Below, in pieces: positions 26,105-35,638 of a stretch of DNA of 64,000 nucleotides. The notes under the pieces are model-generated. The model was not told where the DNA came from. It saw nothing but the letters and a program-made list of their open reading frames with translations, and made no database searches. The position numbers and the translations under genes were made by a program. Where the stretch lies: contig NZ_FZPH01000018.1 in assembly GCF_900188485.1 (NCBI RefSeq), forward strand, positions 1 through 64,000, in the 5' to 3' direction. Source of the DNA: Asanoa hainanensis. GTDB taxonomy: Bacteria > Actinomycetota > Actinomycetes > Mycobacteriales > Micromonosporaceae. Numbering within the stretch: position 1 is the stretch's first letter; every line of letters begins with the position of its first letter.

Positions 26105-27331
26105 GTGACCCAAGCAAACCGGCCCGCGCCCCGCGAGATTGTCCTGCTCGGCAGCACGGGTTCGATCGGCACTCAGGCCGTCGACATCGTGCGCCGCAAT
26201 CCCGAGCGGTTCCGTGTGGTGGCGCTCGGCGCCGGTGGCGGCAATGTCGACCTGCTCGCCGCCCAGGCGCTCGAGCTCGGCGTCGAGGCCGTCGGGGTGG
26301 CCAGGGCGTCCACGGCGCAGGATCTCCAGCTCGCGTTCTACGCCGAGGCGGCCAAGAAGGGCTACGCGACCGGCGACTTCCGCATCCCCAAGATCCTGGC
26401 GGGGCCGACCGCCATGGCCGAGCTGGCCGAATGGCCCGCCGACCTGGTGCTCAACGGCGTCGTCGGCTCGCTCGGCCTGGCGCCGACCCTGGCCGCGCTG
26501 AAGGCCGGCCGTACCCTCGCGCTCGCCAACAAGGAGTCTCTGATCGCCGGCGGCAGCCTGGTCAAGGCCGCGGTGACGCGGCCCGGGCAGATCGTGCCGG
26601 TCGACTCCGAGCACTCCGCGCTGGCCCAGTGCCTGCGGTCCGGCGCCGAGCGCGAGGTGCGCAAGCTGGTGCTCACCGCCAGCGGCGGGCCCTTCCGGGG
26701 GCGCCGCCGCGACGAGCTCACCGAGGTCACGCCCGACGAGGCCCTGGCCCACCCCACCTGGAACATGGGGCCGGTGGTCACGATCAACTCGGCCACCATG
26801 GTCAACAAGGGGCTCGAAGTGATCGAGGCGCACGAGCTGTTCGACGTTGACTACGACCGCATCGAGGTTGTCGTCCACCCGCAGTCGGTGATCCATTCCA
26901 TGGTGGAGTTCTTCGACGGCTCGACGATCGCGCAGGCCAGCCCGCCCGACATGCGGCTGCCGATCTCGCTGGGCCTCGGTTGGCCCGACCGGGTGCCCGA
27001 CGCGGCCAGGCCGGTCGACTGGACGACGGCCAACACCTGGACCTTCGAGCCGCTCGACGTCGCCGCGTTCCCGGCGGTCGAGCTGGCCAAGAACGCGGGC
27101 CGGGCGGGGCGGTGCCGGCCGGCGATCTACAACGCCGCCAACGAAGAGTGTGTGGCCGCCTTCACGGCCGGCCGTTTGCCCTTCCTCGGCATAGTGGACA
27201 CCGTCGAGCAAGTCCTCACGGCCGCACCCGACTTCGCCGAACCAGGTACCGTCGATGACGTGCTCGCCGCGGAAACCTGGGCCCGGAGGCAGGCGCGGGA
27301 ACTGATCGGGTCAGCGGTGAGGGGAGCTTGA
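26105..27331 (+). CDS. dxr: 1-deoxy-D-xylulose 5-phosphate reductoisomerase
   Basis: 408 residues from GTG 26105, with GGGGAG upstream. The NADPH fold begins [17 protein letters not shown]. Catalytic regions are [22 protein letters not shown] (metal Asp/Glu), ASGGPFRG and [19 protein letters not shown]. The enzyme makes 2-C-methyl-D-erythritol 4-phosphate, the committed step of the MEP isoprenoid pathway. Its stop overlaps the next start (TGATG). dxr-rip-ispG is the standard actinobacterial operon, with ispG supplying a later step of the same pathway. Confidence 0.97.
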   Translation: MTQANRPAPREIVLLGSTGSIGTQAVDIVRRNPERFRVVALGAGGGNVDLLAAQALELGVEAVGVARASTAQDLQLAFYAEAAKKGYATGDFRIPKILAGPTAMAELAEWPADLVLNGVVGSLGLAPTLAALKAGRTLALANKESLIAGGSLVKAAVTRPGQIVPVDSEHSALAQCLRSGAEREVRKLVLTASGGPFRGRRRDELTEVTPDEALAHPTWNMGPVVTINSATMVNKGLEVIEAHELFDVDYDRIEVVVHPQSVIHSMVEFFDGSTIAQASPPDMRLPISLGLGWPDRVPDAARPVDWTTANTWTFEPLDVAAFPAVELAKNAGRAGRCRPAIYNAANEECVAAFTAGRLPFLGIVDTVEQVLTAAPDFAEPGTVDDVLAAETWARRQARELIGSAVRGA

Positions 27332-28566
27332 TGTATCTGATCGGTGTGGCGCTTTTCGCCCTTGTCATCCTGATATCGGTCAGTTTGCACGAAGCCGGGC
27401 ACATGCTCACCGCCAAGGCTTTCGGCATGAAGGTGACCAAGTACTTCGTCGGCTTCGGGCCGACGTTGTGGTCGTTCAAGCGTGGCGAGACCGAATACGG
27501 GCTCAAGGGCATCCCCCTCGGCGGCTTCTGCAAGATCGTCGGTATGACGCCGCAGGACGACGACGTCGACCCGGCCGACGAGCCGCGCGCGATGTGGCGG
27601 TTCCCCCTCTGGAAGCGCACCGTGGTGATGAGCGCCGGCTCGGTCACCCACTTCCTGCTGGCCATCGTCACGCTCTGGCTGGCCGCGATGTTCATCGGCC
27701 TGCCTAACCCGGAACTGGCCAAACCGCAGCCGGCGTACGTCAAGATCACTGATTGTGTGATCGTCGGAGCGACCGCCAACCGCGACTGCATCCCCGGCGA
27801 CCCGGCGAGCCCGGCCAAGCAGGCCGGCCTCCAGGACGACGACAAGATCACCGCCATCAACGGTGTGCCGGTGGCGACCTACAACGACCTGGTCAACGAG
27901 ATCCGCAAGCTCCCGGCGGGCTCCCAGGCGACGGTCAACTACCAGCGCGGCGGCGCCGACCAGCAGGTCAACGTCAACCTCGCCTCGGTGCAGCGGCCTC
28001 CGGTCGACAACCCGGAAGGCCCGGTCAGCGCGGTGAGCGCCCTCGGCGTCCAGGGGCCGATCCCGCCGCCGGGCGTGCCCGTCATGGTCAAATACAACGC
28101 GGTCGAAGCCGTGCCCGCCACCGCCGACTACACCGGCAACCTCGCGGTCGGCACCGTGCAGTCGCTCCAGCGGATCCCGCAGAAGATCCCCGCCCTCTGG
28201 GACGCGGTCACCGGCGAGCCGCGCGACGCCGACACCCCGATCAGCGTCGTCGGAGCCAGCCGGCTCGGTGGCGAGGCCGTCGAACACAGCGCATGGGAAA
28301 TCTTTGTCCTGCTGTTCGTCTCGTTGAACTTCTTTATTGGTGTGTTCAACCTGCTGCCGCTGCTACCCCTTGACGGTGGCCACATCGCGATCTCGTGGTT
28401 CGAGCGGGCCAGGTCGTGGGTCGCCGCGCGGCTCGGCAAGCCCGACCCAGGGCGCGTCGACTACTACAAGCTGATGCCCGTTACGTACGTCGTTATCCTG
28501 ATAGGTGGGGCTTTTACCCTGCTGACGATCACTGCTGACATCATCAACCCCATCACGCTCTTCTAG
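27331..28566 (+). CDS. rip1: Site-2 (M50) intramembrane zinc protease, RseP/Rip1-like
   Basis: 411 residues from the ATG at 27331, one base of which is shared with the dxr stop. HEAGH lies in the first TM helix (residues ~17-21). A PDZ domain (about 140-220, [20 protein letters not shown]) sits between TM segments. The third metal ligand is in [11 protein letters not shown] near 350. Known relatives cleave anti-sigma factors within the membrane to release stress sigma factors. Position between dxr and ispG matches Rip1 of mycobacteria, hence the symbol; the local substrates are not visible. Confidence 0.93.
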   Translation: MYLIGVALFALVILISVSLHEAGHMLTAKAFGMKVTKYFVGFGPTLWSFKRGETEYGLKGIPLGGFCKIVGMTPQDDDVDPADEPRAMWRFPLWKRTVVMSAGSVTHFLLAIVTLWLAAMFIGLPNPELAKPQPAYVKITDCVIVGATANRDCIPGDPASPAKQAGLQDDDKITAINGVPVATYNDLVNEIRKLPAGSQATVNYQRGGADQQVNVNLASVQRPPVDNPEGPVSAVSALGVQGPIPPPGVPVMVKYNAVEAVPATADYTGNLAVGTVQSLQRIPQKIPALWDAVTGEPRDADTPISVVGASRLGGEAVEHSAWEIFVLLFVSLNFFIGVFNLLPLLPLDGGHIAISWFERARSWVAARLGKPDPGRVDYYKLMPVTYVVILIGGAFTLLTITADIINPITLF

Positions 28567-28601
28567 ATCCCGCGCACAACCGTTCCGAGGTGAGTGTTCC
28601 C

Positions 28602-29774
<1,173 letters not shown>

Positions 29775-30088
29775 ACGAGTTCTCGCAGGGTCAAAGTCTG
29801 GATCATGACTCGGGTTCGCGGTGGTGCGGACCGTTCCTCCCGCGAGGGACCGCTGCGCTGCGCTCCGCTCGCCAGCCCCGCGTCGGGTCACGGTCAGCGA
29901 AACCCCCAAACCGAGCCCCTGCCGCCGAGGCGACACCGCCGCAGGCAGGTGGGCGGTCAGTCGCGAGCCTGTCGCTGGGCTGGGGTTGCCGAGAGCCAGC
30001 CGGCGCGGCGGCGGCTTCGGGCGAGACCCTGCTTGCGGTTGATCCCCGGGTGCCGGGTCCGGCGGCTGCGGCCGGAGGCCAAGAGAGA
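29775..30088. other. ispG-padR intergenic region
   Basis: No gene is supported. The left third is an inverted copy of the dispersed repeat. The remainder is GC-rich, with frames that give Arg/Pro-rich translations without ribosome sites. It ends at the perfect hairpin shared by the converging ispG and padR transcripts. Confidence 0.55.
29790..29885 (-). repeat. Dispersed intergenic repeat, copy E (inverted)
   Basis: Read on the minus strand it gives GGCGAGCGGAGCGCAGCGCA, then GGAGGAACGGTCCGCACCAC, CGCGAACCCGAGTCATGATC and CAGACTTTGACC. The blocks match copies A, D, F and G in order. Confidence 0.6.
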
Positions 30089-30127
30089 CGAAAGGCTCCA
30101 CGAGAGCAGATCTCGTGGAGCCTTTCG
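30089..30127. terminator. Perfect bidirectional terminator, ispG and padR
   Basis: A 17-bp perfect stem, CGAAAGGCTCCACGAGA with TCTCGTGGAGCCTTTCG, closing a GCAGA loop. A/T runs on both flanks make it functional in either direction. It lies 9 bp from the end of the padR gene. Confidence 0.88.
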
Positions 30128-30136
30128 CGTTGAGCA

Positions 30137-30748
30137 TCACCGGGTCTCGGGGTCTTCGGCCAGGATCGCGTAGAGCTTGCGGCGGGCCTCGTCGAGTACC
30201 TCGGCCGCGCGGGTGCGCTGGTCGTCCGATCCCGTGCGGAGCACCTGGCGAAGCGCGTTCATCGTGCCCATCGCCGCTTCGCGGATGTCCTGCCAGCTGT
30301 TGACGGCGCCGGCGGCCTCGAAGGCGCTCCAAGGAGCCTGCGCGGCAGCCTCGGTCGCCTCGGCCTGGCCGGCCTCGGTCAGGGCGAAGCTCTTGCGCCC
30401 GCCCTCGGTGGTGCTGGCGATCAGGCCCTCGTCCTCCAGCAGCTGGAGGGTGGGGTAGACCGAGCCCGGACTGGGCCGCCACATGCCGCCCGTGCGCTGC
30501 TCGAGCTCCTGGATCATTTCGTAGCCGTGCATCGGCCGCTCGGTGAGCAGCGCGAGCAGGGCGGCGCGCACGTTGGGTCGGCGTCCCCCTCGGCCGCCGC
30601 GCCCGCGGCCGCCACCCGGGCCGCCGCCGAAGCCGCCGGCACCCCAGCCGAAGCCACCGAAGTCGCCCCCCGGGAAGCCGTGACCGCGCATCCGTGCGTC
30701 ATGGCCACCGTGATGGCCGCGATGAAGATTTTCTCGCTGGAACCTCAT
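30137..30748 (-). CDS. PadR family regulator with His/Gly/Arg-rich N-terminal extension
   Basis: 203 residues from ATG 30748, with GGAGGA upstream. The first ~55 residues are rich in His, Gly and Arg (HRGHHGGHDARMRGHGFPGG...). The PadR winged helix follows: VRAALLALLTERPMHGYEMI and GMWRPSPGSVYPTLQLLEDEGLI, then a C-terminal dimer helix. PadR proteins usually repress an adjacent exporter or themselves in response to small molecules. No exporter is adjacent here, so autoregulation is likely. A nested palindrome overlies its promoter. Confidence 0.87.
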   Translation of the reverse strand: MRFQRENLHRGHHGGHDARMRGHGFPGGDFGGFGWGAGGFGGGPGGGRGRGGRGGRRPNVRAALLALLTERPMHGYEMIQELEQRTGGMWRPSPGSVYPTLQLLEDEGLIASTTEGGRKSFALTEAGQAEATEAAAQAPWSAFEAAGAVNSWQDIREAAMGTMNALRQVLRTGSDDQRTRAAEVLDEARRKLYAILAEDPETR

Positions 30749-30767
30749 CTGGTCGTCCTCCGATCTG

Positions 30768-30810
30768 TTGTCGATACGTTGACGATATATCGGCAATGCA
30801 TCGTCGACAA
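30768..30810. promoter_or_regulatory. Candidate PadR operator/promoter
   Basis: An outer inverted repeat, TTGTCGA (30768-30774) with TCGACAA (30804-30810), encloses the perfect palindrome CGATATATCG (30783-30792). The centres agree within 2 bp. It is the most AT-rich spot between padR and the GNAT gene and lies 20-62 bp before the padR start. Confidence 0.5.
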
Positions 30811-30903
30811 CACGCAGTGAGCTGGCTCACAACGAACAAGGAGATGATCAAGGGCCGAAACCGGGGGAAGCCGTTCGCACCGCGATCTGGCACCCTTGAG
30901 AAC

Positions 30904-31743
30904 GTGTTGATGGTGCCCGTCCGGCAGCTCGGCGAGACCGAGCGGGGAGCGGTCGAGCGCTTGCTGGACACCGACCCCTATGGCGCGGCCCAGGTGGCCG
31001 AGCGGGTCGCCGCGCGCGGGCTCGCCTGGTGGCGGGCCGACGGGCGGGTCTTCGGCTACGGGTCGCGCCGCCACGTCGAGGCGCTCTGCTGGCTGGGTGG
31101 CCACCTGACCCCCGTGCACGCCGGGCCAACCGCGGTCGCGGCGTTCGCCGAGCGGCTGGCCGCCGAGGACCGCACCTGCTCGTCGATCGTCGGGCGGTCC
31201 GACGCCGTCCTCGGCCTCTGGGAGCGGCTGTCCGACCACTGGGGACCGGCCCGGGATGTCCGCCCGCACCAGCCGCTGCTGATGGCCGACGCGGTGCCCG
31301 ACCTGAGCGTCGACAAGGCCGTGCGGGTCGTCCGCACCGAGGAGACCGATCTGCTCTTTCCAGCGGCGGTGGCGATGTACACCGAGGAGGTCGGCGTCTC
31401 GCCGATGCTCGACGACGGCGGCGTCGGCTACCGGAGGCGGGTGGCGGACCTGGTCCGGGCCCGCCGCGCGTACGCCCGCGTGGTCGATGGTGAAGTGATC
31501 TTCAAGGCCGAGCTCGCCGTCGTCACCAAACACACCGCGCAGATCCAGGGTGTGTGGGTCGCGCCCGACTGGCGCGGCAAGGGGCTGGCGGCGCCGGCCC
31601 TGGCCGCGGTGATGCGCGACGCGCTGCGCCGGGTCGCCCCCACGGTCAGCCTCTACGTCAACGACTACAACGAGCCGGCCCGTCGGGCGTACGACCGCTG
31701 TGGTTTCCGTCCGGTCGGCGAGTTCGCGACGGTCCTGTTCTGA
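30904..31743 (+). CDS. GNAT acetyltransferase (DUF4081-type N-terminal domain)
   Basis: 279 residues from GTG 30904 (ATG at 30910 also possible); upstream open frame overlaps the divergent padR promoter. The first half is the DUF4081-like domain, LETDERGAVERLLDTDP-style, and the second half is a GNAT domain with IQGVWVAPDWRGKGLAAPAL (acetyl-CoA loop) and VSLYVNDYNEPARRAYDRCGF. The substrate is unknown. From memory, a similar protein (Rv2867c) is encoded next to ispG in mycobacteria, so it belongs to the conserved neighbourhood. Confidence 0.85.
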   Translation: MLMVPVRQLGETERGAVERLLDTDPYGAAQVAERVAARGLAWWRADGRVFGYGSRRHVEALCWLGGHLTPVHAGPTAVAAFAERLAAEDRTCSSIVGRSDAVLGLWERLSDHWGPARDVRPHQPLLMADAVPDLSVDKAVRVVRTEETDLLFPAAVAMYTEEVGVSPMLDDGGVGYRRRVADLVRARRAYARVVDGEVIFKAELAVVTKHTAQIQGVWVAPDWRGKGLAAPALAAVMRDALRRVAPTVSLYVNDYNEPARRAYDRCGFRPVGEFATVLF

Positions 31744-31854
31744 CCCCAGGCCTCCCAGATGATGGGATTCCTCGGCTAATCTCCGATTGCCGGAATCGGC
31801 CCGCCCTCTACGCTAAGTGACGAATCAGACACCAAACGTCACTGGAGGTCCTCG

Positions 31855-32364
31855 GTGGGCAGGATCGAGAAGCAAGTCTCCGAGGGCACGGTCAAGTACT
31901 ACTGGTACCCCGGCGACAAGCGCGAATGGAAGCGGGCCGCCATCTCCGTCGGGATCGGCCTCGGCGCCTTCCTCGTGCTCTACATGATGACCCGCGACCT
32001 GTTGCCGGCCGTCGTGGGTGGCACCTCCGTCACCGCGGCCGTGTCCGGCGTCAACTTCGGCCGCCGGGACGCCCGCGCGCTCAGCACCTTCCCCACCCTC
32101 ACCGGACGCTCCGCGCGCATCGCCGCGGTTACCCAGACCGGCCGGGCCGCCTGGCGCGGTCTCGTACACGGGCTCGGTGGTGCGACGGCCGCCGTGCTGA
32201 TCCTCAACCTTCCGCACACCGGCGTCGTCGCCGACTGGGTCCTGCCCGTCGTGCCCGCGGTCGTCGGCGCGCTCGCGCACCAGGCCGGCATGCTCGCGGA
32301 GCAACTGCCCGCAAAAGCTTCCCCAGCAGCCACCCCGGTGCCAGCCGCCGACGGAGCAAAATAG
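31855..32364 (+). CDS. Membrane protein of unknown function
   Basis: 169 residues from GTG 31855 with a good GGAGG. The N-terminus is polar (GRIEKQVSEGTVKYYWYPGD). Two to three TM helices follow at about 30-62 (AAISVGIGLGAFLVLYMM and LLPAVVGGTSVTAAV) and about 105-140. I recognise no family. It stands alone between the GNAT gene and the DUF574 methyltransferase, with 111 bp upstream that should hold its promoter. Confidence 0.6.
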   Translation: MGRIEKQVSEGTVKYYWYPGDKREWKRAAISVGIGLGAFLVLYMMTRDLLPAVVGGTSVTAAVSGVNFGRRDARALSTFPTLTGRSARIAAVTQTGRAAWRGLVHGLGGATAAVLILNLPHTGVVADWVLPVVPAVVGALAHQAGMLAEQLPAKASPAATPVPAADGAK

Positions 32365-32455
32365 GAGGTGCGACGCGGGTAGCACCGCACGGCCGCACGG
32401 AAGAAGTATGCTCGGGCGCGACCACGAGCCCAGCGACATCGAACGAAGGCGGACG

Positions 32456-33271
32456 ATGGAACAGTCCAGGGCGCTACCGACGGAGGTCGATCTAAGCCGG
32501 CCGAGCGCCGCCCGGGTCTACGACTACTTCCTGGGCGGGGCACACAACTTCGAGATCGACCGGCAGCTCGCCCAGCAGATCGCCGCGATGACGCCGAACC
32601 TGGCCGACACCATGCGCGCGGGCCGGGCCTTCCTGCGCCGCGCGGTCGCGGAGCTCACCCGCCTCGGCGTCGACCAGTATCTCGACATCGGCTCCGGCAT
32701 CCCGACCGTCGGCAACGTGCACGAGGTGGCTCAGGGCATCAACCCGAAGGCCCGGATCGTGTACGTCGACATCGACCCGGTCGCCGTCGCGCACAGTCGC
32801 TCCATTTTGGAGGACAACCCGCTCACCGCCGTCATCCAGGCCGACGTCCGCGACCCGGCGCACATCCTCTCCGAGGCGCGCGAGACCGGTCTGCTCGACT
32901 TCACGAAGCCCATCGGCGTACTGCTGGCCGGCATCGTCCACTTCGTACCCGACAGCGACGATCCCGACCGCCTCATGGCCGCGCTGCGGGACGCCGTGCC
33001 GCCCGGCAGCTACCTGGTGATCTCCCACTCGACGTACGAGGACCAGCCGCAGGAGATGCTCGACGCGCAGAAGCTGTCGGCGCGCACCGCCACCGAGATC
33101 ACGCTGCGGTCCAAGGCCCAGGTTTCCGCCTACTTCGGCGACTGGGAGCTGCTCGAACCCGGCGTCGTCCACATGCCACTGTGGCGTCCGGACTCGCCTG
33201 ACGACGTCGACGACCAGCCCGAGCGGTTCGGCGCGTTCGGTGGGGTCGCCCGAAAGCCGGCCGCGGGCTGA
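32456..33271 (+). CDS. DUF574 / SAM-dependent methyltransferase
   Basis: 271 residues from ATG 32456. It carries the actinobacterial DUF574 pattern: RPSAARVYDYFLGGAHNFEID near the start, QYLDIGSGIPTVGNVHEVAQ (SAM-binding loop), VYVDIDPVAVAHS (acidic end of strand 2) and a late VISHSTYED. These proteins have a Rossmann methyltransferase fold and are expanded in Streptomyces and relatives; targets are unknown. It ends 2 bp before the PAS-GGDEF-EAL gene, so the two are probably translated from one message. Confidence 0.88.
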   Translation: MEQSRALPTEVDLSRPSAARVYDYFLGGAHNFEIDRQLAQQIAAMTPNLADTMRAGRAFLRRAVAELTRLGVDQYLDIGSGIPTVGNVHEVAQGINPKARIVYVDIDPVAVAHSRSILEDNPLTAVIQADVRDPAHILSEARETGLLDFTKPIGVLLAGIVHFVPDSDDPDRLMAALRDAVPPGSYLVISHSTYEDQPQEMLDAQKLSARTATEITLRSKAQVSAYFGDWELLEPGVVHMPLWRPDSPDDVDDQPERFGAFGGVARKPAAG

Positions 33272-33273
33272 CA

Positions 33274-35424
33274 ATGGCACTCTCCGCTCCGGAGATCAGC
33301 ACCTCGGGCGCACAGCGTTATGCCGGGCGATGGACGCACGCCATCGCCCGTCGTGCGTTCGTGCCGATGACCAGCGAACAGGTGCAGGAGCTGCTGACCG
33401 GGCACGCCGTCCGGCTCGCCCAGGCGCTGGCCGCGGAGGAGTTCAGTGCCGAGCCGGCCCGCGAGGTCGGTCGGGCGCTGGTCGAGGCCAACCTCACCGA
33501 GCCCGACACGCTCGGCTGGTCGCTGCGGGCGCTCACGGAGCATCTGGTCGACGACGTGGTGCCGGGCCTGGCGTTGCCGGACCAGGCGGCCCGGCTCACG
33601 CGGCTGCAGGCGGCGCTGGCCGAAGGGTTCGCCTGGGCGTTGCGCGACCGCACGTTCGCGCAGCAGGAGCGGATCAGCCGGTCGGCGTGGGAGGCGCGCA
33701 ACGAGGCGGAGCAGGCGCTGCGGGACAGCGAGGCCCGCTTCCGCGCGGTGTTCAGCGGTGCCGCCATCGGCATCGGCATCGGCGACCTGACCGGCCAGAT
33801 CGTCGACGTCAACCAGTCGTTCGCCGACATGCTCGGTTACTCGCGCGACGAGCTTCGCGAACTCAACGTCAGCACGCTCTTCCACGACGGCGACGCCCCG
33901 GGGATCTGGGAGCTCTACGAAGACCTGATCGAGGGCAAACGCGATCGGGTACGCATCGAGAAGCGCTACTTCCGCAAGGACGGCAGCGAGCTCTGGACCG
34001 ACCTCGCGGTCACGCTGATCCGCCACGACGACGGGCGGCCACGCTTCACGGTGGCGATGGTCCAGGACATCACCGAGCGGTACGCGTTGCAGCAGCGGCT
34101 GCGTTTCCAGGCCCTGCACGACCCGCTGACCGGGCTGCCCAACCGCACGCTCTTCTTCGAACGGCTCGAAGCGGTGCTCCAGGACCGCGAGCACGACCGT
34201 CGCGTCGGCGTCTGCTTCCTCGACCTCGACGGCTTCAAGGCCATCAACGACGCCCTCGGCCACGACGTCGGCGACCAGTTGCTCATCGTCGTCGCGCGCC
34301 GGCTCGCCGAGGCGGGTGCCGGCGCCGGTCACCTGGTGGCCCGGATGGGCGGCGACGAGTTCGTCATCCTGGTCGAGGACGTCGACGAGGAGGGCACCGC
34401 GATCGAGGTGGCCGAGTCGGCGCTGCGGGCCGTCGCCGACCCTGTCTACATCGGAGCGAACCAGCTCGCCGTGTCAGCGAGCGTGGGCGTCGTCGACCGG
34501 TTCGTCACCGAGGGCACCGCCGCCGACCTGATGAAGGCCGCCGACACCACGCTCTACTGGGCGAAGGCGGAGGGCGGCCGTGGCCGGTGGGCCCGCTACG
34601 ACCCGGAGCGCGCCGCCCGCGAGGCGACCAGCACCGCGCTGGCCGCGGCGCTGCCGGCCGCGCTGGCCCGCGACGAGTTCGTCGTGGAGTACCAGCCGAT
34701 CGTCTCACTCGGCAACGGTGGGATGCGCGCGGTGGAGGCCCTGATCCGCTGGCAGCACCCGACGCTCGGGCTGCTCTCGCCGGACCAGTTCATCGGGCTG
34801 GCGGAGGAGACCGGTCTGATCATCCGGCTCGGCCAGTGGGTGCTGGAGCGGTCCTGCGCCGAGGCCGGCCGGTGGCACAAGGAGTTTCCGCGCGCCCGGC
34901 TGATGGTCAGCGTCAACCTGTCGGCCCGCCAGGTCAGTGACCCGGAGATCGTCGACCAGGTCGCCGGCGCGTTGCGCCACAGTGGACTGCCGCCGGACCT
35001 GCTCCAGCTCGAGCTCACCGAGAGCGCCCTGATGGCGCCGGGTGGCGAGCCGGTGCGGGCGTTGCGGCGGTTGGCGAGCACCGGCGTACGGCTGGCGATC
35101 GACGATTTCGGCACCGGTTACTCGAATCTCGCGTACCTGCGGCAGCTCCCGATCCACACCCTCAAGCTGGCCGGCCCGTTCGTCGACGGGATGCGGGCGC
35201 AGGATCCGGCGAGCGTGGTCGCCGAGCGGATCGTCGACGCGCTGGTGCGGCTCGCGCACGCGCTCGGGCTGTCGGTGACCGCGGAGTCGGTGGAGACGCT
35301 GGAGCAGGTGGAACGGTTGACGGCGCTGGGTTGCGACAGCGGGCAGGGTCGGCATTTCGGCACGCCTGCCGCGCCCGCGACGATTGCCGAGCTGCTGCGT
35401 TCGGCGGAGATGCCGGGGGGTTGA
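33274..35424 (+). CDS. PAS-GGDEF-EAL cyclic-di-GMP protein
   Basis: 716 residues: a helical N-terminal ~140, PAS at about 150-270 (SEARFRAVFSGAAIGIGIGD), GGDEF domain at about 275-435 with an intact GGDEF near 359, and EAL domain at about 450-700. The allosteric I-site (RxxD, 5 residues before GGDEF) is absent: His and Gly occupy those positions. EAL catalytic residues look complete: EAL (~488), VNLS, ELTES, DDFGTG (~610), Lys in TLKLAGPF, AESVE and the Gln of SGQG. So both synthesis and breakdown of c-di-GMP are possible. No TM helices. It lies 2 bp behind the methyltransferase. Confidence 0.92.
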   Translation: MALSAPEISTSGAQRYAGRWTHAIARRAFVPMTSEQVQELLTGHAVRLAQALAAEEFSAEPAREVGRALVEANLTEPDTLGWSLRALTEHLVDDVVPGLALPDQAARLTRLQAALAEGFAWALRDRTFAQQERISRSAWEARNEAEQALRDSEARFRAVFSGAAIGIGIGDLTGQIVDVNQSFADMLGYSRDELRELNVSTLFHDGDAPGIWELYEDLIEGKRDRVRIEKRYFRKDGSELWTDLAVTLIRHDDGRPRFTVAMVQDITERYALQQRLRFQALHDPLTGLPNRTLFFERLEAVLQDREHDRRVGVCFLDLDGFKAINDALGHDVGDQLLIVVARRLAEAGAGAGHLVARMGGDEFVILVEDVDEEGTAIEVAESALRAVADPVYIGANQLAVSASVGVVDRFVTEGTAADLMKAADTTLYWAKAEGGRGRWARYDPERAAREATSTALAAALPAALARDEFVVEYQPIVSLGNGGMRAVEALIRWQHPTLGLLSPDQFIGLAEETGLIIRLGQWVLERSCAEAGRWHKEFPRARLMVSVNLSARQVSDPEIVDQVAGALRHSGLPPDLLQLELTESALMAPGGEPVRALRRLASTGVRLAIDDFGTGYSNLAYLRQLPIHTLKLAGPFVDGMRAQDPASVVAERIVDALVRLAHALGLSVTAESVETLEQVERLTALGCDSGQGRHFGTPAAPATIAELLRSAEMPGG

Positions 35425-35484
35425 GGTTCGACGGTTGACGGGCGGGCGGACACACGTTTTGGCACGCGCGCCCGCCCGCCGCCT

Positions 35485-35523
35485 CGCGCCGGTGCGATGA
35501 GAGAGGTAAATCGCACCGGTGCG
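35485..35523 (+). terminator. Terminator after the GGDEF-EAL gene
   Basis: A 14-bp stem with one G-T wobble (CGCGCCGGTGCGAT with ATCGCACCGGTGCG) and an 11-base loop GAGAGAGGTAA, 60 bp after the stop. TTCGCGCTTTCC follows. Confidence 0.65.
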
Positions 35524-35638
35524 TTCGCGCTTTCCGAGTGCGCGGTGTCTTTGGGGCCCCTTGACCTGAGACCAATCATGGGGTACGGAAATCGACGCGG
35601 CAACGTATTTTGTCGGTGCCCCCCGGCATGATGTCCGC

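Noticed and set aside
30694-30903. N-terminal extension of the GNAT gene upstream of 30904
   Set aside because: It crosses the divergent padR promoter and operator and has no family similarity; GTG 30904 gives the expected domain length.
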